A stretch of DNA of 64,000 bases from Toxorhynchites rutilus septentrionalis. Its lineage: Eukaryota; Arthropoda; Insecta; Diptera; Culicidae. The notes beneath the pieces were generated by a model. The model was not told the DNA's origin, did not search any database, and was given only the letters and a program-made list of their open reading frames with translations. This document shows, in pieces, positions 29,975-41,470 of this stretch. The DNA lies in contig NC_073744.1 of the NCBI RefSeq assembly GCF_029784135.1, positions 33,858,939 to 33,922,938 on the forward strand. The letters are read 5' to 3'. Every line of letters starts with the position of its first letter. The stretch's first letter is position 1. Made by a program: the position numbers and the translations under genes.

Positions 29975-31814
29975 CTCAGCTGATCGCAGTGGTCATTTTC
30001 TGGTTGAACATGTTTGTTTTTTTTTCTGGCCAAATTAGACTGCGATTGTCTCCCTCGCGAGTTCAGTTTTGCACACTTTAGCAGCACGTGATTGAATCAG
30101 CAGAGTTGAAAGGAGCAAATGTGCGTTCGATTTATCAGATCGAATACTGACTCTTCTTATTTTTACTTCTTTTTCTCCTAACGACAAGTTTGGTTCCAAA
30201 TAGTAACTTTGGCGCTTGGGCTAATTATTTTTGACGATTTTGAATTTGTTTGTGATTCTATCATTCTGTTCCCAAGCTTGAATATCGTTTCCACAGCACA
30301 GCGAAGAGATGAGACACAAAAGTGTGGCAATGTGGCAATTATAAGTTTTATACTCGAGAATAACCTGTGGTCAAGTGCTATCAACAATAAAAGATAAATG
30401 ACAGAAATTTCGACAGAACAGAATATGCCCATCGTATTTTTAAAAGGTAAGCTTCCTTCGTAACATGAACACATGGAATGTCAAACATTCACATTTCTGT
30501 CAATGTTGTCCATTTTATTTCTCTCTGTTTATCTTGAATGTGTTCCCTTCAGGTTATGGTAGCTTAGCATTACATTTTGAACTTCTTTTTCGTCAAAAAA
30601 TTCGTGACATATTTTAACGTAGGACTTCGTCTTACATTAGGGTTGCCAAATCAGAAAACAGGTCACGTTTTTATGAATTAAAGTTTACGTTCATAACTAT
30701 TTTTGCTGCGAATGGATTTCAACATTTTCTAAGATTTGTTTGATATGCTATACATACGTTACAATCCCATAGTCTGTATATGGTTTAAATTGATGAAAAT
30801 TGAAAGCATTCCCATTTCCCCACACATTTTTTCTGTCCATTTTGTGTGCTTTCCCGAACAGAGCTGTCAATAAGCCGCTAGAATAGAAACAACGAAGGGG
30901 GTTATCGAGAAGAGTATATTTGCGAAGTAAACTTCACCCATGCATAATAAGTAAGCTGTCGCTAGCGTATCAGTATTGCATCTTCTCTGAGGAAAATTCT
31001 CTGAAAATTCTGCACCGTTAAATACTCAATGCAATGCGTGCAATGATATGAAGAAACAAATTGCGACATATGGCTAATTGGTTCATTGTTTTCGCAAAGG
31101 CAAGGAAGAATCCTTGCTTCTCGAAATGATTCTACAAAACCACGCAAGCCATTAAACCATTTCAGGGTCCCGGAACTTATTACTAAAGAGTTGTTTATGG
31201 AATTTCGACTTATTCGCAAATAATATCCAAAATGATAAACCAACAAATTTCAAACAAAAATGATTGCGTAGTCGTTCGTCCTAAGCGGTCATGTCTCGGA
31301 TACAACCTCTCGAACTTTTACACTTACACCACATTAAAAGCTGTTTGCGTATTGCAAAACTAGTTGAGTTTCGAACTATATTTTTGCTCCAATCACTGTT
31401 TTTGATCGTCCATATTTGATGAAGCCAATATCGAAGGCAGCATTCATGGTGTCATTTATTTATTAACTCCCGCTGCTCGCTGTTCAAGCAATAGAAAAAT
31501 ATGATGCTGTTTGGATGGGAAACACCTTATGAAAGAATGTCAGTGCCATGACTGATATTGATTCCAGTCAGATTTGCCAATAATATTTTTAGAAAGCTGT
31601 GTGATTGCTCTTGAACAGCTGGAAGAAAACAGAATTCTATCAAACCGTTTTATTTCAACAAGATCGGTCTTGTTCAATCTAAACAGAGTTTTTCACCCAT
31701 TCCAATGCTTGAGGATTGAAATTTCCTTTGAAGCTTCGTGTAGTTCATAGAATAAAAAAATGAACAATTAATTAATCATATCATTTAATCAGATCAAATA
31801 TTAGAGGACCTTTT
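29975..31814. other. Upstream region of gene F and repeat-rich spacer
   Basis: 30085-30096 holds the E-box 12-mer CACGTGATTGAA. 30617-30800 (GGGTTGCCAAATCAGAAAAC, AGGTCACGTTTTTATGA, CAATCCCATAGTCTGTA) recurs at 60172-60340. 31283-31310 (AGCGGTCATGTCTCGGATAC, then AACC) is an end of the GGTTGTGTCC repeat family. No gene is recognised; the 94-98 codon frames carry no motif. Confidence 0.45.
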
Positions 31815-32440
31815 CTTCTACGCCCAAACTAGCGTTGATAGAGAGCATTTCATTTTCGGCAGAAACCATGTCTTTTCATGCCTTGTAGCGTCAAATGAGC
31901 AAATAATGTCATCTGTCCCCCAACGCTTTAAACTGTTCGTATGTATGGAAGTGTATGGAAACAGACATCCCTTTCTTTTTTTCTTTTTTCATCTTTTTTG
32001 GAATTGCACCCAAAAAAAAGTCCAAACGATGTCAACGGGGATCGAACCAACGGCCGGCTGAAATACAAGACTGTTTTACACGACCACGCTATCCACATAG
32101 TTAATGATGCTGTTGCGAAGAGGCGTAATAATATTACATCTCATTACAAATTGAAGTTGGAAAGTGTTTTCTAATTTCACCCTTAGAAAACACTTTCCAG
32201 CATAAAGGGGATCTATATCCATCTCGGTCTGGGCCGTGTACATATGTGACAAAGTGATGCTTGCTTTTATGAAACGTGTCTCTTGTTTCGCTCACTCGTA
32301 TTAATCTTATATTGCCATACCATATATATTATACAAATGCTTTCCAGTATTTGTAAGTCATGGTATTTGCTGTTATTTTTAAGCAAATTTAATGTAATAA
32401 ATTGGGATGGCAAAACATGAGCTCAAAATCAGTTTTGGGT
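31815..32440 (-). repeat. ~600 bp dispersed repeat with tRNA-like core, copy 2
   Basis: Second copy of the repeat at 8430-9040. The tRNA-like part (minus, about 32035-32105) has the B-box-like GGTTCGATCCCCG and A-box-like TAACTATGTGGA, with GACTGTTTTACACGACCACG identical to copy 1 except for a few bases. A poly-T stretch at about 31970-32000 is an extra insertion. Not a functional tRNA by eye. Confidence 0.6.
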
Positions 32441-35099
32441 GTAGGACCTCTAGAAAATCCAATTTAATAAGGTAAAACTTGAAAAATCTCGTATTCACTG
32501 CTTCATGCCCATGAAATCACTGATAGTGGTGCATGGGGACATGGCTTCCTGGTTATAGATCACTGCAACGAACCTAACTTCAATCCTATGTTCTCTGTCT
32601 TCTAACAAATTTGGTATTTTTTTCCAGAAAAAATTAATACTTTTCTACCTTCCATCCTTTGACCAGATTGTCGTAGGCATAATAGTTTTCTTTTTGCAAA
32701 AAATCACTGTCTCGTTCAAGTATCGTCGAATGTAGTCGTCTTTTCTATCCTCTCCGTTAAGTTTTTTTTTCTCAGAGCATTGGTGTTTTATTAGAGAGAA
32801 TTCTATTTTTTAACCAGTTCGAACGATTTTCCCAGTTAGTAATAATCTTTGAATGTGTTTTTGGAAATAATGGGAAATAATAGAAAATTTAAATAGCATT
32901 GTTCAAAATGGTGTAGTTATCTAAGCGAAAAATGCATAACGCATAATGAGTGTTTGGACGGAAGCTTCCAAGTTCATGTTCTTTCTTGCTACGAGGCGCG
33001 CGTGAAGTTGTGTCAGTGTATTTGCTGCAGTGTAATTCTCTGAGCGAGCGTCTCTGAGAGTACGTTTACAGGGACACAATCACGATGAAGTGCTATGTTG
33101 CCTTCCTGCGAGATGGAAAATGTAAGGTGGGAAGATCTTTAGATGGAAGATTTTTTTTATAAAACCTGTGACGTCCCAGATTTCGATTTCGATCCACCTT
33201 ATAAGAAAAGTATTGTTGTTAAAGATAAAAATAATTGGATAAAAATGAATGAACTAGCGTGCTAGCGTTTAACATCACAAGGGCCCAACATACACTTTAA
33301 CAGAAACTGAAATTGAGGTGATGTTGATGTGTTTTAAACTTAATTACAAGTCAACTTTACTTCTCGTCAAATGCTAAGTTTTTATGATTCTCAACGCTAG
33401 AATTATATTATTTGAACTTTTTTTTTCTCATTTAAACAGCATTGAACTTTTTTTCTCATCTAAACATGTTTTTTTTTCAAATGATGAATGTTATGCGAAA
33501 AATATTTATTTTTTGCAAATAAGTAATCATTTTCTGTATATCCTGTTTCAACGTTATTTGTTGATACATTAAATTTTATACCATTTTAGTAACTGACTGG
33601 TATGCCTGATATGTGAACTTCCTATCTTCCTGGCTACTAATACAATCAAAGTTTGACACAACCAAAACCCGTGAATCTTCCCACCTTCTATCCTCCATCT
33701 CGGTCTTCCTGTCTCTCGTTCTTTTGATATTTTCTCGGAGCAATGTATTTCGTGTTATGATGTTATGATGTTATGATGTTATGATGAATATTATAGAATA
33801 ACATGTAGAAGGAGTTCTCATCAACAGAAATTTGAAATTCATAATGCAACTATACAAATCAACCACCTGTCCATTATACCCCCACTGTCCGTCTTACCCG
33901 CAGGTCCCCTATCTGTTTCGATCGATTCTCTTCATTGACATCACGCTTAATTTTTCAATAGGACCTATCTGTTTTGATCGATTCTCTTCATCGACATTCT
34001 CTACCGTTAATAACTCAACAGTGAAAGCATTTTCTGATGAGTTCCACAATCAGGAGTGTAGAGTGAAACCTCTCTCATCAAACTATATGGAAAAATAGGC
34101 ACCAAATTTGTTTGCTAGGCCGATCAAAACAGATAGGTCCTATTGAAAAGTTAAGCGTGATTTCATTCCTGCTCGCAGATTGATATGTCAGAAAACTGAT
34201 GGAGAGCAACATTCGTTCTTTCACCGAGTGTCGGGAAGAGTGCACCAATCCACTCGAATAACCGATTTTTGTAATTAATCGTTCATCCACTAATCGAATA
34301 CTTTTCAGCAGTTTGATATTCGATACGATTAATCGTCATAAAATTGCAGCAGCCGTCTCTGGATTTGGATCGATTTATTAATTATCACTCCGATTATTGG
34401 TTGCGCAGTATTCGTTCGATTAATAATCGATTTCTGTAGAAAGTATTCGATTAAACGATTAATCGAACGATTATCGGGGATCACTAGTCGGAAAGTCGGA
34501 TAGCCCAACATCACGAGCAGACATGTTGTTTTGCTATTTTAGCTGTTTGCCATTGATTGGTTTCTGACTTTAGGTTCCTGGTTTTTATGAACGAGTGAGT
34601 TCGGCTCACGGCGTAGGTGTACTACAGTTAGAGATGTCTATTATTTTCGTTTAATCGATTATGGATTGATCGTTGGGACATTTCACAATAATCGATTCAT
34701 TCGAATAATTGTCTTTCGATATTCGAATAATCAAGCGGGTAATTGTTGAGCGAGTTGTAACAAAAAAAAAATATGTTGATGTCATAATTTTTAAAAGCTA
34801 CAAAATCGAAGTGTATAATAATTATTTTTCAATAAATAGTATTTCAGTATTAAATAAATTAAATTTACCAATTTATTATTTTTGCGGACGATTGCAAAAA
34901 GGAACACATTTTGAAGATGATGCAGAATTTGTTTATTGTAAAGTCTTACGATTGTTTCCGTTCAAAATTGTCTGTTCATCGAATGTTCTTGGGTTGGCGG
35001 ATTCGTTTGAAAATGTCAGTCTGGCGCTGGTGTATGTTTATAATCGCGGATTGGTTTTATAGACTAAGATTTTCGTAACGACAGTGTCCTTCCCACAGG
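32441..35099. other. Spacer with short repeats
   Basis: No gene I can support. GTTATGAT is repeated about four times at 33753-33786. 33940-33983 (ACGCTTAATTTTTCAATAGG, then ACCTATCTGTTTTGATCG) is inverted at 34121-34164, a small foldback. 34260-34480 and 34640-34730 are rich in CGATTAATCG-type sequence. A short frame at 33085 (MKCYVAFLRDGKCK) before a GTAAGG is discussed under rejected items. Confidence 0.4.
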
Positions 35100-35560
35100 C
35101 GCAATCGGAGTCCGATAAGGAATATGCTCAATGGTTTACGGAATATATCGCAGGTCTGAATGATTTCTGATTTCTCTTGGTCACCTTCTTAGGATTCCTA
35201 AAGATAACTCTTCTCCATCGCGATTAGAGTTCTATAAATCGTACGCGAGATAAATAAAGAAAGATGTTGCCAGGTCGATTGGTTCTAGAGGAGTTTTCTT
35301 GGTTTCCTTCTCAGGTTTCCCAACGAGCACATTTCTCCATCACGATTGGAGTTCTATAAAGCGTTCGCGTGATAAATTAAGGAATATATCACTGAACCGA
35401 TTAATTTTAGAGGAATTCTCTCGGTTGCCTTCTCAGGTTTCCCAAATATACCCTTCGTCGCTACGAATGAGATTGAATGAAGACTACGCGCGTGGAATAA
35501 CGGAATATTTTGCTGGACCAATAGTTTTTACAAATTACCTCCTCTGGTTTCCCACAGTAC
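35100..35560. repeat. Tandem minisatellite, unit ~121 bp, about four units
   Basis: The block TTCTATAAA-CGTWCGCG-GATAAAT followed by CTCAGGTTTCCCAA and CTCCATCRCGATTRGAG recurs with starts near 35229, 35351 and (diverged) 35472, plus a partial first unit from about 35100. A single diverged unit lies at 21570-21760. The 165-codon frame across it is chance. Confidence 0.6.
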
Positions 35561-38500
35561 GGTCCACGGTCTCCATTCCACGTATAATATCTGCCGCGTG
35601 TTGTGTTGAATGTTCGATAATTCGATTTTATATCAACACATCACTTACCCATAATCATCCTGATTCATACCTCTCCCCACTAACAAATATCCCCTCCATG
35701 ATAATCGCTAGGGAACCATGCTATAGAGGCGACCCTTCTGACCTTCGAGCGGCGAATATTCCTCAAATATTACTAACATTCCTTACTTTTTCCTAGCGAC
35801 CGTAAGGACGAGGTCGATATCGTTATCGACTATTTCAAGCTCTACTCACCGAAACTTGCACAATGAGAATGATTTGCTACTCCCAAGCGTCATTCGGTGT
35901 GTTTTTGTGCAATTTCGTTGGTTCGGGTAAATCACGGAGAGCAACTACGAGTTGTACTGTCTATCCAAGCTCAAGCTCAAGTTCATTTGTTTTGCTAAAA
36001 ATTATGAAAAAAATTGACCCTTTTTCAAAAGTTAGTTCAAAGTAAATCAATTTTTTTTAAGATTTCAAAAATGCAATGTTTTTTAAATGGGCAATGTCTT
36101 TAAACTCACAACGACGAATTGGCATGAAGGTCGTCAATACATAATTTCTACAAAAAATGGGTAAAACTGAAGAACACTTATAAAACAAATGGATAATATT
36201 TGAAAAAACTGGAAGATTTTAGGATTAAACTGTTTGACTGGATCGAGAGAAAAAAAACTGGAAAAACTCAATTTAAACTGAAACATTGGCAACCCTGGTC
36301 CCATCAATGAAGATGTTAAAAAATTACTGTCCTCAATACTAGTTGAAGCTGATAGAAAAAAGACGAATCCCCTTATTGAAACCTCCGCACAACAACCCAT
36401 TTGATTATGAAGCAGGTCCAATTAAGATAATTACAATAGAGTACAATTTACCATTTAAGGCTTGCTGTGGCACATTGTGGGTATATGTTTAAGTTGAAAT
36501 TTTCAATTTTTCGTTTCGCAACAACAATCCTAGAAGAGTAGATTGCTTGTATATTGTATCAAAGTTTGAGCTCAACAGGTTTCGAACAAAACCATCAATT
36601 TTAACGAAAATCTGACAACCACTATATTTGTTTGTCATGGAATGGCTGGATATATGAATAATTACAGTATCTCAAAATAGTTTAGATGTTGAACGAATCC
36701 ACCTATAAAATTATACGTACCACGAAATATGTCAGTAATTCTGTTTCTATCTCCGGATGATGAGATGATGAAAACTTACCTGTGGAAGAAAAGAATGAAA
36801 AATACTCAAAATTTTGAAACTATTAGATTTAGGCAATTTTTTTGTATTTCAAGATACCAGATTTCCAGTATTTATTCAACTACCATGAATAGTACGATTA
36901 AATCAAAGTACTTGAAGAGCTTTCTATACATTGCAGTTATTTTTTTTTAATTTTAAAAAGGGTATTACGATCAATGTATGGTCAAACAATTATTGTTTGT
37001 AATTGCATAACTTTTTGATTGAAACTTGTTGCTTTTTTGTTTCTTTTCCATCTTGTTTCGTTGATCGTCGATGTCCGGTTGTAGACGACATTTTCAACTT
37101 TTTTTGTATCAGCATGGACGGAGAGCATTTTTAGTCAGATTCCATTTAAAAATCCAACGTGAAATATATTAAACCAAAAAGTTTACTATACTGAAAAATA
37201 CAGTCAAGGTTGGGCTAATCTCACATTAAATGTGAAAGCCGAAGAAGGCACTGACTCAACTGATTTTGTATTATGTATCACTTTCAATTTCATTCGTCAT
37301 AGATTTATTGATCAACTCAACTCGAGACAAGATCAGTTTGCATCATATTTTAGCTACGTCTGTATCGGCTCCTCAGGAGTGAAGATCTAAAACAACTCCA
37401 ATCGATATTTCAAACTTCTCGCATCCAACAGATCGGCCCCATACACTACAAAGTAGGGGTCCGCTTCTGCCTCCCTTCGTGTTCCAATCGTTCCGACCAG
37501 ATCGGAATGAATGAACGAGACGATGTCAGTGACAAGAAGCAATAGCAGCAACAACAAAAAATAATAGTGAAATAAAAAATACTCATAAAAGTAATGATCG
37601 AATGATACTTCAAGAAGGTCGTTCACTTTTCACCCGCTCATTCGGGGCCGGTTTAGTTTTTTTTTGTTTTTGGTTTTGTTTACGGGGTGTCTCATGTCTT
37701 CCTGCAATGCATGTTATAGTTTTTTTTCTCCCTCCAACGATGCCGCGGTGGGAGGGACGGGAGATGAGTGATCGCTTTATGTCTCGTGCAGACTCTCGAA
37801 ATGGGTGAACCTTTTCGTGTGTATGGCCCAGTTACAGTTTTTGCTGCGCGACTGCTGTTGCTGGGGCTGGTTCTCCTTAGTTACAACGTTGTTCTGAAAC
37901 TCCGGACCTCGGAGTGCTCAAGCCGGGTGTGACCTTTGCTTTTTTTCTCATCGGATAATAAGTATTAACTCATTCCTGAGCGGAGGTGATGGTGTGAAGC
38001 CCCTGAGTCAATCCGCGCTGCGGTTTGGCTTTGTCGTTATGATTTGTGCTCACTTGGGGGGATGGTTACGTTCTGAGGAAGTAGTGTTCTAGGTGTAACA
38101 TTGACGTTGGAGTGCAGCGTTGTCGTAGTGCACCAATCCACTCGAAAAACCACTTCCTTCCAAATTGAGACGCCAAGCTTCAGAGCAAACCGAAAAAAAA
38201 ACAGCCCGCCTTCGTTATTCTGCAAGGTCAATTTGTGGCTCCACTTCACGCATACACGGGTCTGGTAATTTCTCGCGCAATTCCAGAGCAGGGCCGGGTT
38301 TAACTCCGTCCATTCGGTACACAGATGAAAATGTCACGTGCTCATGTTGTTGAACGTTCATTGCATCGGCGGATAAAAAGATATTTATCGCGTGAAATTG
38401 AATTCAAAAATGATACCGTCGTTCAATTTAAGTTTTTTTTTCCTTCCATTACGCTCAGAGTACGAGAATCGCTGACCCTGAAATTTGATATTTTGTTTCA

Positions 38501-39622
38501 ACAATTGAAGAGATGTTGCAATTCGGTACAGGGAGAACTTGAATCGTGAAGCTTGTTGGCATCGTGGGTGATCAGTGAACCGATATGTGATTCCATTAAC
38601 TCAGTTGTAAGTGAGTAACTGAGCGCACGTGCTCATACTGTTAGAATGAGTGCAATGTACACTTTTTACCAACTGCCGGAGAAATGATACAAAAATAAAT
38701 TGTTATTTATTATCGTCACACTTTTTCGCTTCCTCCCCAACAGATTGTTTTATTGTTGAAATTCAACACTCACAGCGAGGGATTGGCATGGGTTCGTGTT
38801 GCAGTGCAATGCAGATTATTTCACCCCGGCTGGCATTATAGTGTGATACATATTGATGGTGAAAGAAAATTTTCGAACCGATAATAGCAGGTTCGTCGCT
38901 TACGATCAACCGCCATCTCAACATGCGACTTACGGTTTTATTTTTATCTCCACGGCCGCTGGACCGAACTCCCTAATGTCAAGGTCACTTCCTCGGCACG
39001 ACATCCAAGCGTAAGCGCATCCATCCGATGAACTTTTGCGCGTGATTTTCGCCTTAAACCGGGGGATGGAACGTGACGCCAGTGGCCAAGTGCGTGATCG
39101 TACAGCAAAGGCCAAGGTTCGGTTAAGCTACGATGCAGCACCACAGGACCAGTTCGGGCTGTCACTCGAGAGTAAGTGGAATCCCGTTATGCTCAATTAT
39201 GAGAACAGACATGCTGTGAACCATGTTTTATAGCTTCAACTCTCGAGGCATGTAGTTGCACTTGATGTTCTGGTGAATGGCAATCGAACACGTTAACTGA
39301 TGTGGGTGTTATTTAGGGCACTATATTCCTGGATTTCTATGTTCCTCATAGATTCCGAAAGTGTTTACGGAAGGTTCCCAGTAAAATGTATTTAAGGGAG
39401 TGCTGTGTCCCGTAATGCGGCTAATTTAATCGAAAGGGTTGATAAAAAAGCAGCAAGAATTATACTATGAAATTGTTTAAATTTTCATAAAAATACTACC
39501 AAATTTTCTTTGTGTTTTATTTTTATTTTTTTTTTTTGTGTTCAGTGCTGTGTTCAGTGCTCAGGTTGTGCACTGGGCCCGAAATATAAAATAACATGAA
39601 AATCGACTCTCCTCTCAGTAGT
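35561..39622. other. Intergenic region before the assembly gap
   Basis: 36070-36135 (GGGCAATGTCTTTAAACTC, CACAACGACGAATTGGCATG) is a right-arm remnant of the GACGAATTTCATGCCAAC foldback family. 37600-39250 is GC-richer and appears non-repetitive; it may hold control DNA or exons outside the cuticle family, but none of its short frames has a motif or a convincing splice context. Confidence 0.35.
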
Positions 39623-40122
39623 NNNNNNNNNNNNNNNNNNNNNNNNNNNNNNNNNNNNNNNNNNNNNNNNNNNNNNNNNNNNNNNNNNNNNNNNNNNNNN
39701 NNNNNNNNNNNNNNNNNNNNNNNNNNNNNNNNNNNNNNNNNNNNNNNNNNNNNNNNNNNNNNNNNNNNNNNNNNNNNNNNNNNNNNNNNNNNNNNNNNNN
39801 NNNNNNNNNNNNNNNNNNNNNNNNNNNNNNNNNNNNNNNNNNNNNNNNNNNNNNNNNNNNNNNNNNNNNNNNNNNNNNNNNNNNNNNNNNNNNNNNNNNN
39901 NNNNNNNNNNNNNNNNNNNNNNNNNNNNNNNNNNNNNNNNNNNNNNNNNNNNNNNNNNNNNNNNNNNNNNNNNNNNNNNNNNNNNNNNNNNNNNNNNNNN
40001 NNNNNNNNNNNNNNNNNNNNNNNNNNNNNNNNNNNNNNNNNNNNNNNNNNNNNNNNNNNNNNNNNNNNNNNNNNNNNNNNNNNNNNNNNNNNNNNNNNNN
40101 NNNNNNNNNNNNNNNNNNNNNN
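39623..40122. other. Assembly gap, 500 N
   Basis: Exactly 500 N, a common fixed placeholder, so the true length is unknown. The frames reported through it are artefacts. Flanks (poly-T and AT-rich left, unique right) do not show what is missing; a further cuticle gene cannot be excluded. Confidence 0.99.
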
Positions 40123-40781
40123 TAAATTTTAATTAAGACTACGACCAGTTTGTATTCATTCATCAGTCGAGAGCAAGCCGTACTATTTTTAACTGTTTAT
40201 ATTGCTAATCAATTATCGAAACGCGGGAATCAATCCGTCTGTTGGCACATTTGCATCACCCAAAAAGCCCACGAATCTGTAATTACAACCGTTCGATTTC
40301 ATCACAAGTTTTCGAGCGTGTCTATCGTGACCCCCAGGGTTCTAATTTCAGCAGGCAGGCGAACTTCGACGGCGGCTACTCCCGCCACCAATAGTGGTTT
40401 CCGTGCGAGATAAGCACACCAGCCAGAGGTCCTCACCGAAATAAAAGCACAAAAAAGCCAGCGAGAAGAAGCGGAGAAAAAAATGCGTTCACCTTTTCTT
40501 GGAGCCGGGTAGGAGCGCGTGTTTATGGTACGCTATAATATCTCGAGAGCAGCAGACCTTCGGAAGAAGGGGGGAGATGTTCGGTGTTGCAGTTTTGTGG
40601 CTCTCAGCTGGACAATGAATAAAATACGCTTATGATCGATCCGCCTATCTACCATGCTGGAAATCCGAGGTAGGGTTAAATGTACTTATCTTATTGCAAC
40701 AGGGGAAGCTGGCTGACTGTCCGAGAACGCCGATGCTGATACGTGTGCTGAGAGGTGTCGACGAGAGTCAATCGAGTGAAG
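40123..40781. promoter_or_regulatory. Upstream region of gene G
   Basis: Mostly non-repetitive, GC-richer sequence directly upstream of the promoter of gene G. No gene seen. Likely to contain cis-control DNA, without a recognised site. Confidence 0.3.
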
Positions 40782-40819
40782 TATAAATTGGACCCAATTG
40801 TTTGATTACGGCACAGTTC
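40782..40819 (+). promoter_or_regulatory. Core promoter of cuticle gene G
   Basis: TATAAA at 40782-40787 (GAAGTATAAATTGGACCC); CACAGTTC at 40812-40819; spacing 32 nt from T to the C of CAGTTC. The following CAATCGATCGTTTAGTGCTG is close to gene E (CAACCGATTGTTTAGTGTTG). Confidence 0.8.
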
Positions 40820-40870
40820 AATCGATCGTTTAGTGCTGTGAACAACTGGACCTCTTTTTTCGCCGACAAA

Positions 40871-41470
40871 ATGGCTTACAAGGTACGTTCCCCAGGAAGG
40901 TTTTATTTTCGATGTGGAAGCCTCAATGTTCGTTTGGTTTTTCTTCTCGAGTAGTTCCTGACCCTCTGCGCCCTGGTGGCTGTTGCTAGTGCTGGAGTCA
41001 TTCCCGCTGCCCCACTTGCTTACTCCTCTCCACTTCTTGCGGCTCCTGCTCATTTGTCCTACGCCGCTCCGGTCACCAAAACTCTGGTCGCTGCACCGCT
41101 CGCCAAGACTGTCGTCGCCGATGAGTACGACCCGAACCCACAGTACTCCTATTCGTACGGAATCTCTGATGCTCTGACCGGTGACCAGAAGTCCCAGCAC
41201 GAGTCCCGCAGCGGAGATGTTGTTCAGGGATCGTACTCCGTTGTTGACCCAGATGGCCACAAGCGTACCGTCGAGTACACCTCCGACCCACACAACGGAT
41301 TCAACGCCGTCGTCCACCGTGAGCCAATCGGTCACGTCAAGGCCGTTGCCCCAGTCCTTGCCGCTAAGACCATTGTTGCCCAGCCAGCTTTGTCCTATGC
41401 CGCCCCAGTCGCTAAACTGGCCGCTGCCCCAGTAGCCTACGCTGCCCCAGCTTACGCGTACCACCATTAA
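40871..41470 (+). CDS. RR-2 cuticular protein, gene G (two exons, 175 aa)
   Basis: Exon 1 40871-40882 (MAYK, the only first exon in the cluster that is not MAFK), intron 40883-40954 (GTACGT...TCGAGTAG, 72 nt), exon 2 40955-41470, TAA. The acceptor GAGTAG lacks the pyrimidine run of its relatives immediately before AG, but TTTTTCTTCTC lies just upstream. Signal peptide [18 protein letters not shown]. The arm differs ([18 protein letters not shown]). R&R type 2 domain at ~61-128 ([52 protein letters not shown]). The tail ends [15 protein letters not shown]. The most diverged member in the window. Secreted chitin-binding cuticle protein. No clear AATAAA follows. Confidence 0.94.

Noticed and set aside
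33085..33126. Possible first exon MKCYVAFLRDGKCK followed by a GTAAGG donor
   Set aside because: Start context and donor are plausible, but I found no TATA box, no second exon and no recognisable protein, so it was not called.
35299..35796. 165-codon frame
   Set aside because: It reads through the minisatellite units and beyond; no domain, and units do not keep a common frame.
39596..40163. 178- and 182-codon frames across the gap
   Set aside because: They consist of N translated as unknown residues.
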